A stretch of 6,294 bases of DNA. It comes from an uncultured Collinsella sp. Lineage in GTDB: Bacteria; Actinomycetota; Coriobacteriia; Coriobacteriales; Coriobacteriaceae. This document shows positions 1 to 5,521 of the stretch, piece by piece. The position numbers and the translations under genes are program-made. The stretch is from contig CABUDB010000103.1 in assembly GCA_902490245.1 (NCBI GenBank), positions 1 through 6,294 of the forward strand, written 5' to 3'. Every line of letters begins with the position of its first letter. Position 1 is the stretch's first letter. The notes beneath the pieces are model-generated. The model saw only the letters and a program-made list of their open reading frames with translations, did no database searches and was not told the origin of the DNA.

Positions 1-1
1 T

Positions 2-58
2 GCCTGTGCCGCCGTCTGCGCCCAGCAGGGAAACTTCTCCCAGCGGGAGCAGCCCTAG
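2..58 (+). CDS. C-terminal end of an unidentified plus-strand gene (partial)
   Basis: Reading from base 2 gives 18 codons and a TAG at 56-58, ending in residues AQQGNFSQREQP. Nearly every third position is G or C, as in the confirmed genes of this window, and the frame is open to the window edge, so I read it as the tail of a gene entering from the left. It converges on hypA, and the two stop codons share the tetranucleotide CTAG (55-58). Too little is present to name a product. The alternative is a chance open frame, since 57 bases is short; nothing else convincing occupies bases 1-54 on either strand. Confidence 0.45.
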   Translation, partial: ACAAVCAQQGNFSQREQP

Positions 59-483
59 ACGATGTGGAGAGGGTTAGCGGCGTCGACGGCGTCGGGGGCG
101 TCAGAAGGGCCGCCGGGGGCAGCGTCTGCCGGATCCTCGTCGGGGGTCTCGATCTGCTTGATCATGACCTCTTGGCCCTGGAGCAAATAGGTATCGCCAC
201 TGCCGCAATGGGGGCAGGTCTTGCCGTGCTCGACTGTCGCATAGTCGCGGCCGCACGCCTCGCAATGCGTCACGGCCTCGACGGGCTCCACGATAAGCTC
301 CGCGCCCTGCGTGATGGACTTTTTATCTGCCGCCCAGCGCCAAGCGTCGAGCAGCAAGTCGGGAACGACGCCCGAGACCTCGCCCAGCAGCAGCGTGACG
401 CTCGAAACGCGACGCACGCCATTGGCGCGCGCCACGTTCTCAACATCGCGAATAATGTGATAAACGATTCCCAATTCATGCAA
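55..483 (-). CDS. hypA: HypA, hydrogenase maturation nickel metallochaperone
   Basis: HypA delivers nickel, with HypB, to the large subunit of [NiFe] hydrogenase in the cytoplasm. The 142-residue product begins with the diagnostic Met-His-Glu, where His2 and the N-terminus bind nickel in the family. A zinc ribbon follows: Cys74-x2-Cys77 and Cys90-x2-Cys93. The region between shows the usual HypA core (LLLGEVSGVVPDLL near residues 31-45). The start is TTG, not ATG: only this codon places His-Glu at positions 2-3, and a GAAAGG ribosome site sits 8 bases upstream. The family is usually about 113-120 residues; here residues 113-142 add an Asp/Ala/Pro-rich acidic tail that includes three 9-base repeats. 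It lies 96 bases downstream of the large oxidoreductase on the same strand and could be co-transcribed. No hydrogenase or other hyp gene is visible in the window. Confidence 0.93.
   Translation of the reverse strand: MHELGIVYHIIRDVENVARANGVRRVSSVTLLLGEVSGVVPDLLLDAWRWAADKKSITQGAELIVEPVEAVTHCEACGRDYATVEHGKTCPHCGSGDTYLLQGQEVMIKQIETPDEDPADAAPGGPSDAPDAVDAANPLHIV
76..102 (-). repeat. Three 9-base imperfect tandem repeats in the hypA tail
   Basis: Read on the minus strand, three consecutive units begin with GACGCC (GACGCCCCC, GACGCCGTC, GACGCCGCT), encoding Asp-Ala-Pro, Asp-Ala-Val and Asp-Ala-Ala. They sit in the acidic C-terminal extension of HypA and suggest that the tail grew by short tandem duplication. 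It is low-complexity sequence and may vary in copy number between strains. Confidence 0.6.
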
Positions 484-491
484 GGTAGAAA

Positions 492-497
492 CCTTTC
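492..497 (-). promoter_or_regulatory. Ribosome binding site of hypA
   Basis: On the minus strand GAAAGG lies 8 bases before the TTG at 483-481. It supports the TTG start and the conserved Met-His-Glu N-terminus over the overlapping out-of-frame ATG at 479-477. Confidence 0.65.
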
Positions 498-528
498 AAC
501 AACGGTTGATGCGATGCAAACTCAAAGC

Positions 529-564
529 AAGGGGACAGCGAAATCTAGTCTGCGCCGTCCCCTT
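529..564. repeat. GGGGACA-type inverted repeat between the oxidoreductase and hypA
   Basis: AAGGGGACAGCG (529-540) faces CGCCGTCCCCTT (553-564), giving a 12-base-pair stem with one mismatch and a 12-base loop. It lies in the 97-base gap after the oxidoreductase stop and before hypA. Transcribed from the minus strand, no run of U follows the stem, so it is not a classical intrinsic terminator; it may be an RNA processing or stabilising hairpin, a weak terminator, or a dispersed REP-like element. The arms resemble GGGGACA...TGTCCCC repeats that I recall from many bacterial genomes, but I could not test for copies elsewhere. Confidence 0.6.
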
Positions 565-579
565 ACCCGCCATGGTTAC

Positions 580-3357
580 CTATTTACGACCGAACTTGAT
601 TTTGATTGCACGCTTTAAAGCATACTTGCCAAGGCTCGGGAGCTTTTGCTCGTATTTGACCATCGTGGAGCACTCGGGGCGATCGCGATCCAGATGGATG
701 GCATCGAACGCGCACTTGGTGGTGCACAGGCCGCAGCCGATGCACTTGTTGGGGTCGACGATTGAGGCACCGCAGCCAAGGCAACGGGCGGTCTCGGCGC
801 GCACCTGCTCTTCGGTAAAGGTCTCGACGTACTCGCTGAAGGGCGCGGCCTTCTCGCGCTCGTGGTCCACGTGGGCAACCTCACGGCTCGCGTTGTCATA
901 GCTCTCGATCACGACATCGTCGCGGTCGAGCGCGGCGTAGCGGCGCTGGTTGCGGCCGATGGTGAGCGTGGAGCCCGGCTGCACAAAGCGATGGATGGAC
1001 ACGGCGGCCTCGTGACCGGCGGCGATGGCATCGATGGCAAAGCTCGGACCGGTATAGACGTCGCCGCCCACAAAGATGTCGGGTTCGGCGGTCTGGTAGG
1101 TCTGGGGATCGGCAAGGGCGCCCTGACCACGGCCAAGCTCCACCTTGGAGCCAGCCAGCAGGTCGCCCCACACGATGGACTGGCCGATGGACATGACCAC
1201 GCGGTCGGCATCGACGCGGCGCAGGTCGTTCTCGTCGTACTCGGGCGCAAAACGGCCCTCGTCATCGTAGACGCGCGTGCAGCGCTTAAAGGTGATGCCG
1301 CACACACGGCCGGCCTCGTCCAGATGGACCTCCTTGGGGCCCCAACCGCAACTGATGTGTGCGCCGTCCTCGATGGCCTCGCGACGCTCTTCCTCGCTGG
1401 CGGGCATCTGCGCCTCGCTCTCCAGGCAGAACATCTCAACGTGCTCGGAACCCAGACGGCAGGCGTTGCGGGCAACGTCGATGGCCACGTTGCCGCCGCC
1501 CACCACGATGGTGCGGCCGGGCAGCGCATCGATCTTGCCGCTGTTGACCTCGCGCAAAAAGTCGACGGCCACGGTCACGTCCTCGGCGTCCTCGCCCGGA
1601 ATACCGGCAAGGCGGCCGCCCTGGCAGCCTATAGCCACGTAGAAGGCCTTAAAGCCCTGCGCGCGCAACTCGTCGAGCGTCACGTCGCGACCGACCTCCA
1701 CGCCATAGCGGAACTCGGCACCCATCAGGCGAATGACCTCGACCTCGGCCTCGATAACGTCCTTCTGCAGCTTAAAGCTAGGAATGCCATAGGTGAGCAT
1801 GCCGCCCGGGCGCTCGTTTTTCTCGAACACGACGGGCTTGTAGCCCTTCTCGGCCAGGTAGAAAGCGCAGGACAGGCCGGCCGGACCGGCACCGATGATA
1901 GCGATCTTCTGGTCGAAGCCGCCGGCACGCGTCGGGGTCACCACAGGTGGGACATAGCGGGTCGCGGCATCCAGATCGCGCTGGGCGATGAACTTCTTGA
2001 CCTCGTCGATAGCCACGGCGGCGTCCACACGACCGCGGGTGCAGGCATCCTCACAGCGGCGGTTGCACACACGGCCGCAGATAGCGGGCAGCGGGTTCTC
2101 GCGCTTGATGAGCGCGAGCGCCTCGTCATAGCGACCCTGCGCCGCGAGCTTCAAATAGCCCTGAACGGCAACGTGCGCGGGGCAGGCCGTCTTGCAGGGA
2201 GCGGTGCCGGACTCATGCGTCTCGATGCGGTTGTCGTTGCGGTAGTTGGGCGACCACTTGGTGTGGTCCCACTTGGTGGCATCGGGCAGCTCCTGGCGCG
2301 GATACTCGGGCACCTGTCCGCCGGCCTTTTTGCTGCAGAGCTTCTGGCCGAGCTTGGCTGCACCAGCCGGGCACACCTCAACGCAGCGACCGCAGGCCAC
2401 GCACTTGTCCTTCTCGACCTTGGCGACATAGGCCGAGCGCGACAGGTTGGGTGTGTTGAACAGCTGCGAGGTGCGCAGGGCGTAGCACACGTTGACGTTG
2501 CAGTTGCAGATGGCGAAGATCTTGTTCTCGCCGTCGATGTTGGTGATCTGGTGCACAAAGCCGTTGTCCTCGGCCTGGCGCAGGATGTCGTAGACCTCCT
2601 CGCGGGTCACGTAATGACCGCGGTCGGTCTCGACCACGTAGTCGGCCATATCGCCCACGGCAATGCACCAGTCGGCGGGGTCGTCGGCGCAGCCCTCGCC
2701 CATCACACGACGGCTCGCGCGGCAGCTGCAGGTGCTGGCGGCATACTTACCCTCGTATTTGTCGAGCCAATGCTCGATATGCTCGATCGGCACCGACGTG
2801 CTCGCGGCATCGATGGCCTTCTCGACCGGAATGACATGCATGCCGATGCCGGCACCACCGGGCGGCACCATCGGCGTGGCCTTGGACAGCGGGCCCTTGG
2901 ATGCCTGCTCAAAAAACTTGGCATAGACCGGATGCTCCTCGAGCTGGCTCACGCGCATGTTGAGGAACTCGGCGGAACCCGGCACCAGCATGGGCAGCAC
3001 CCACTGCTTGGCGCGCTCGGGATTTTCCCAGTTGTACTCGAGCAGACCCGTGTAGCTCATGTCGTCGAGCATCTTCTCGATATCGGCCTCGGGCATGCCG
3101 GTGAGCTTGACCATCTCGGGCAGCGTATAGGGACGGCGCATCTTCATCTTGCAGAGTACCTCGGCCTGCTCGTCGGTTGCGGCCTCGGCAAACGACCAGT
3201 ACTCGTAGCCCAGCAGCTCGTCGCGATGCAGCAGACGGTTGGTGCAGTGCTCGCACAGCTTGACGATGGCCTCGCGCGGATGCTCCGGCAGCGGCGGCAC
3301 GAACTCCGAACCGATGTCAGGCTCGGTGTAGCTAATTCCCGGTCCGTTGAGAATCAT
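580..3357 (-). CDS. Multi-domain iron-sulfur/FAD/NAD(P) oxidoreductase (GltD/NfnB-type core)
   Basis: A 925-residue, probably cytoplasmic, electron-transfer flavoprotein. In order: Cys35-x2-Cys38; a probable winged-helix segment (about 65-110); a cysteine module with Cys210, Cys212, Cys223, Cys231, then Cys284, Cys286 and Cys291; a ferredoxin motif Cys319/322/325/329 followed by Pro; the GltD/dihydropyrimidine dehydrogenase-type helical Fe-S domain with Cys388, 392, 427, 431, 435, 439; a FAD-binding GAGPAG at 489-494; a pyridine-nucleotide motif GGGNVAIDVAR near 620-630; the GGDVYTGPSFAIDAIAAG flavin motif near 764-781; and a C-terminal ferredoxin module (Cys859, 862, 872, 875, 878, 882). It probably moves electrons between NAD(P)H and ferredoxin or an unknown acceptor; the substrate is unknown. 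The ATG at 3357-3355 is chosen for its AAGGGA site; the open frame reaches further upstream, but that part is low-quality and crosses the operators. It is divergent from the tetR gene. Confidence 0.9.
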   Translation of the reverse strand: MILNGPGISYTEPDIGSEFVPPLPEHPREAIVKLCEHCTNRLLHRDELLGYEYWSFAEAATDEQAEVLCKMKMRRPYTLPEMVKLTGMPEADIEKMLDDMSYTGLLEYNWENPERAKQWVLPMLVPGSAEFLNMRVSQLEEHPVYAKFFEQASKGPLSKATPMVPPGGAGIGMHVIPVEKAIDAASTSVPIEHIEHWLDKYEGKYAASTCSCRASRRVMGEGCADDPADWCIAVGDMADYVVETDRGHYVTREEVYDILRQAEDNGFVHQITNIDGENKIFAICNCNVNVCYALRTSQLFNTPNLSRSAYVAKVEKDKCVACGRCVEVCPAGAAKLGQKLCSKKAGGQVPEYPRQELPDATKWDHTKWSPNYRNDNRIETHESGTAPCKTACPAHVAVQGYLKLAAQGRYDEALALIKRENPLPAICGRVCNRRCEDACTRGRVDAAVAIDEVKKFIAQRDLDAATRYVPPVVTPTRAGGFDQKIAIIGAGPAGLSCAFYLAEKGYKPVVFEKNERPGGMLTYGIPSFKLQKDVIEAEVEVIRLMGAEFRYGVEVGRDVTLDELRAQGFKAFYVAIGCQGGRLAGIPGEDAEDVTVAVDFLREVNSGKIDALPGRTIVVGGGNVAIDVARNACRLGSEHVEMFCLESEAQMPASEEERREAIEDGAHISCGWGPKEVHLDEAGRVCGITFKRCTRVYDDEGRFAPEYDENDLRRVDADRVVMSIGQSIVWGDLLAGSKVELGRGQGALADPQTYQTAEPDIFVGGDVYTGPSFAIDAIAAGHEAAVSIHRFVQPGSTLTIGRNQRRYAALDRDDVVIESYDNASREVAHVDHEREKAAPFSEYVETFTEEQVRAETARCLGCGASIVDPNKCIGCGLCTTKCAFDAIHLDRDRPECSTMVKYEQKLPSLGKYALKRAIKIKFGRK

Positions 3358-3362
3358 GGTTG

Positions 3363-3368
3363 TCCCTT
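3363..3368 (-). promoter_or_regulatory. Ribosome binding site of the oxidoreductase gene
   Basis: AAGGGA on the minus strand lies 5 bases before the ATG at 3357-3355. It fixes the start there, rather than at upstream in-frame codons that would run the coding region through the palindromic operators and into the regulator gene on the other strand. Confidence 0.7.
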
Positions 3369-3373
3369 CTCTT

Positions 3374-3410
3374 GCCGCAGCCCGACGAGGCCGCGGCGCC
3401 CCTCTTTTTT
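3374..3410 (+). other. GC-rich hairpin with a following T tract in the divergent region
   Basis: GCCGCAGCC (3374-3382) can pair with GGCCGCGGC (3389-3397), 9 base pairs with one mismatch and a 6-base loop, and CCTCTTTTTT follows at 3401-3410. On the plus strand this resembles a loose intrinsic terminator, although 4-5 bases separate stem and T tract. On the minus strand the same hairpin would sit in the leader of the oxidoreductase mRNA just before its ribosome site, where it might affect translation. Confidence 0.3.
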
Positions 3411-3450
3411 GCAGGCCGAACATGCCCCCATGCCGTTCACCCGCCATTAG

Positions 3451-3465
3451 TTGACATTGTGTCAA
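3451..3465. promoter_or_regulatory. Putative TetR operator 1, perfect palindrome TTGACA-TTG-TGTCAA
   Basis: This is a perfect 6-3-6 inverted repeat, the size and symmetry expected of a TetR-family operator. Its arms differ from those of the palindrome at 3474-3488 by a single base each, and the two centres are 23 bases apart. It lies between the divergent oxidoreductase and tetR genes, so binding here could affect either transcript. Confidence 0.65.
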
Positions 3466-3469
3466 AAAT

Positions 3470-3502
3470 AGTATTGACGAACCGTCAACAATATTCAAGA
3501 CT
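3470..3502. promoter_or_regulatory. Candidate divergent promoters over operator 2
   Basis: Minus strand: TTGAAT (3498-3493), 17-base spacer, AATACT (3475-3470), giving an oxidoreductase leader of roughly 100 bases. Plus strand: TTGACG (3474-3479), 17-base spacer, AAGACT (3497-3502), giving a tetR leader of roughly 40 bases. The -10 hexamers match the consensus at only 4 of 6 and 3 of 6 positions, so exact promoter positions are uncertain; a promoter somewhere in 3440-3510 for each strand is more secure than these assignments. Confidence 0.3.
3474..3488. promoter_or_regulatory. Putative TetR operator 2, perfect palindrome TTGACG-AAC-CGTCAA
   Basis: A second perfect 6-3-6 inverted repeat of the same TTGACR type as operator 1. 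A partial third copy, CGAACGGTCAG at 3509-3519, matches its centre and right arm at 9 of 11 positions and lies 31 bases (about three helical turns) further towards tetR. The site falls within both candidate promoters described for the region, which fits repression of both genes by the adjacent regulator. This is inferred from symmetry and position only. Confidence 0.7.
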
Positions 3503-3546
3503 GTTAGGCGAACGGTCAGGCAAAAGAGGATGGAAGGCGGCAAAAC

Positions 3547-4209
3547 ATGGGCGGCAAAACAGCAGATACCTCTGTGGTCGATGCCGTCCCCGCATCCGAT
3601 AGTGCGGCAAAGCGCCTGACGGGCGACGAACGCCGTCGCGAGATCCTCGATGCCGTGCGCACCGTAAGCTCCGAGCTGGGCGTGTCCCACCTATCGGTAT
3701 CGGCCGTGACCAAGCGAGCCGGCTGCACGCGTTCATTGTTCTACCACTACTTTGCCGATATGGACGCCGCCGTCACCGCTGTTATGGACGAGGCGATCGA
3801 CGGCTTTATCTCCGAGCTCGAGCAGTGGAACGCCGGCCGCACCGTCGGCGATATCGAGGGCGCGCTCGACACCGTCGCCCCGCTCTTTAAGCGTCTGGTC
3901 GCCAGCGGCCACGAACTGCCGAGTACGCTCACCTCAAGCAGTGGCGCGCTCTACGGCGGCTTTTTGCACAACGTGGTTCAGCGCGTGGCTCAGTACATCT
4001 GCGACACCACCGTGGTGGATTTTGTCGCCCATCACGAGCTACGCATCGACCATGTCTACGAGACGTTCTACACCCTCATCATGGGGCTGCTGATGTATAT
4101 CCGCACGCACCCCGATGTGCCCGACGAGACAGTCAAGGAAATCATCGCCTCGACGCTCCATATCGAGGGCTATACCGCCAAGTATCAGGAGCGCAAGCCC
4201 CAGAACTGA
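3547..4209 (+). CDS. TetR/AcrR-family transcriptional regulator
   Basis: A 220-residue DNA-binding regulator, typical length for the family plus a roughly 25-residue disordered N-terminal extension. The helix-turn-helix domain spans about residues 28-75; the recognition segment VSAVTKRAGCTRSLFYHYF at 51-69 has the canonical TetR ending (LFYHYF). The remainder is helical and would form the ligand-binding and dimerisation domain; it is not close to any subfamily I recognise, so the inducer is unknown. The start has a GGAAGG site 9 bases upstream. It is transcribed divergently from the oxidoreductase and is followed after 62 bases by the polytopic membrane protein gene, with which it probably forms an operon. 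The palindromes at 3451-3488 are the likely binding sites, so autoregulation and control of the oxidoreductase are expected. Confidence 0.93.
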   Translation: MGGKTADTSVVDAVPASDSAAKRLTGDERRREILDAVRTVSSELGVSHLSVSAVTKRAGCTRSLFYHYFADMDAAVTAVMDEAIDGFISELEQWNAGRTVGDIEGALDTVAPLFKRLVASGHELPSTLTSSSGALYGGFLHNVVQRVAQYICDTTVVDFVAHHELRIDHVYETFYTLIMGLLMYIRTHPDVPDETVKEIIASTLHIEGYTAKYQERKPQN

Positions 4210-4226
4210 CGACATTTTGCCAAACT

Positions 4227-4253
4227 GCCCGCGACGGAAGAGGGGACGCGGGC
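4227..4253 (+). other. Intercistronic hairpin between tetR and the membrane protein gene
   Basis: GCCCGCG (4227-4233) pairs perfectly with CGCGGGC (4247-4253) around a 13-base loop. No T tract follows, so it does not look like an intrinsic terminator. It may be an mRNA processing or stability element that sets the expression ratio of the two genes; it could also be incidental in GC-rich DNA. Confidence 0.35.
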
Positions 4254-4271
4254 GCATGAAAGGAGAGCAGC

Positions 4272-5279
4272 ATGCTGTTCGATGTCTGGGGTAGCGATAC
4301 CCTTATCCACTGGGTCGGCTGGGCGATGGTCTTTATCGGCCTGATCGTGCTCAACGAGGTCGGCCGCCGCACCAAGCTGGGCGCGGCAATCATCTTTGGC
4401 GTAGCTCCGCTTGCCATGACCATCTACTGCGTCGCCATCGCCATCGGCGTTTCGCAGGGTGCCGAGTGGGCACTCACCAACCCCACCCATGTGTACCAGA
4501 ACAGCTGGTTCCACTACGCCAAGGTATACGCGGCGCTGGCCGGTTGCTGGGGCTTCATTGCCATTAAGTACCAGTGGGGCAAGATCGGCAAGGCGCATTG
4601 GTTCCGCGCGTGGCCGTTTGTGATCGTCGCCATCAACATCATGATCGCCGTCGTGTCCGACTTTGAGAGCGCCTATCACTTCTTTGTCCTGGGCCAGTCC
4701 ACCTGGGTCACCTCCGAAGGTGCCACGCAGCTCGCCGGCTGGAACAACGTGTTCAACGGCATCGCCGGTATCATCAACATCTTCTGCATGACCGGTTGGT
4801 GGAGCGTCTACGCCTCCGAGGACAAGACCGACATGCTGTGGCCCGACATGACCTGGGTCTACATCATCGCCTACGATATCTGGAACTTCTGCTACACCTA
4901 CAACTGCCTGCCCACCCACTCCTGGTTCTGCGGCTTTGCGCTGCTGCTGGCGCCCACCGTCGCCGCCTTTATCTGGAACAAGGGCGGCTGGATCCAGAAC
5001 CGCGCCTTTACGCTTGCTATTTGGTGCATGTTTGCCCAGGTGTTCCCGTACTTCCAGGAGGAGTCCATCTTTGTGACCCACTCCACGCTCGACCCCGGCG
5101 CCGCTACCGCGGTCTCGATCGCCGCACTGGTCGCCAACATCGCCGCGATCATCTACATCGCCTACCGCGCCAAGAAGCTCGGCCGCAATCCCTACAAGCA
5201 GGATGTCTTTGAGGGCACCAGCGATTGGGAGAAGGCTACCGCTCGCCGCGCCAAGGTGGATTACGCACACGCCGAGTAA
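4272..5279 (+). CDS. Tryptophan-rich polytopic membrane protein, probable DUF5692 family
   Basis: A 335-residue integral membrane protein of unknown function. I recognise it, from memory and not by search, as like the uncharacterised DUF5692 family. Hydrophobic segments lie near residues 11-29, 37-58, 82-98, 112-129, 160-178, 191-209, 214-234, 243-261 and 277-298, so eight or nine transmembrane helices, then a charged tail (299-335) that is probably cytoplasmic. There are 21 tryptophans (about 6%), including a Trp pair at 176-177, and polar or acidic residues beside helices (Asp130, Glu132, Asp202, Glu263, Glu264, His270). The segment around 201-218 (YDIWNFCYTY then NCLPTHSW) looks like a functional core. 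The start follows an AGGAG site by 6 bases. Its place behind tetR suggests transport or sensing of the regulator's ligand, or a membrane partner for the divergent oxidoreductase; neither is shown. Confidence 0.85.
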   Translation: MLFDVWGSDTLIHWVGWAMVFIGLIVLNEVGRRTKLGAAIIFGVAPLAMTIYCVAIAIGVSQGAEWALTNPTHVYQNSWFHYAKVYAALAGCWGFIAIKYQWGKIGKAHWFRAWPFVIVAINIMIAVVSDFESAYHFFVLGQSTWVTSEGATQLAGWNNVFNGIAGIINIFCMTGWWSVYASEDKTDMLWPDMTWVYIIAYDIWNFCYTYNCLPTHSWFCGFALLLAPTVAAFIWNKGGWIQNRAFTLAIWCMFAQVFPYFQEESIFVTHSTLDPGAATAVSIAALVANIAAIIYIAYRAKKLGRNPYKQDVFEGTSDWEKATARRAKVDYAHAE

Positions 5280-5347
5280 CGCGCTCGCTGCCGTCCGCAT
5301 TTGGATGCAGGCGCGTCTCTTTGGCTCCGTAATCTCGCGTTATGCGC

Positions 5348-5388
5348 AGCCCCCGGAAAGCAATTCGTTTGCTTTCCGGGGGCTTTTT
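5348..5388 (+). terminator. Strong intrinsic terminator after the tetR-membrane protein operon
   Basis: A 16-base-pair perfect stem (5348-5363 with 5369-5384, GCCCCCGG core), a 5-base TTCGT loop, and a run of five T at 5384-5388. It sits 68 bases after the membrane protein stop and marks the end of that transcription unit, so the next gene should have its own promoter. Confidence 0.95.
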
Positions 5389-5399
5389 GCTGTCGCGCG

Positions 5400-5521
5400 T
5401 GCATTCATGCACATATTCACAATGTATCGCGCAGATAAAATCGAATTTCCGACTGCACGCCAGCTCTATGTGACCTTAATTTTGGGTACATTGTTGTCCC
5501 GATATTGAGCTTGGGGGATAT
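5400..5521 (+). promoter_or_regulatory. AT-richer leader region of the downstream gene
   Basis: These 122 bases are clearly more AT-rich than the flanking genes, as expected of a promoter region. The best partial match is TTCACA (5416-5421) and TAAAAT (5436-5441), but the 14-base spacer is too short for a normal housekeeping promoter, so I do not assign hexamers. A GGGGGA ribosome site at 5513-5518 lies 3 bases before the ATG at 5522, closer than usual. Confidence 0.4.

Noticed and set aside
504..517. FNR-like box (TTGCA-TCGC-ATCAA on the minus strand) upstream of hypA
   Set aside because: Only 8 of 10 consensus positions match, and it is about 20 bases from the hypA start with no promoter hexamers placed to use it.
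862..3450. 862-codon open frame on the plus strand opposite the oxidoreductase
   Set aside because: The opposite strand encodes a protein full of recognisable Fe-S, FAD and nucleotide-binding motifs. The plus-strand product is Ala/Gly/His/Leu-rich without motifs, a usual shadow of a GC-rich gene.
3358..3690. Upstream extension of the oxidoreductase to a 1036-residue form
   Set aside because: It would cross both palindromes and overlap the start of tetR, its added residues show no domain, and the ATG at 3357 has a proper ribosome site.
4185..5300. 371-codon minus-strand open frame opposite the membrane protein
   Set aside because: The plus-strand frame has clear transmembrane periodicity and a good ribosome site. 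The antisense product is low-complexity Gly/Asp/Val/His-rich and would overlap the end of tetR.
5277..5342. TAACGCG / CGCGTTA inverted pair around the end of the membrane protein gene
   Set aside because: Seven-base arms separated by 52 bases can occur by chance, and the strong terminator immediately downstream already explains transcript ending.
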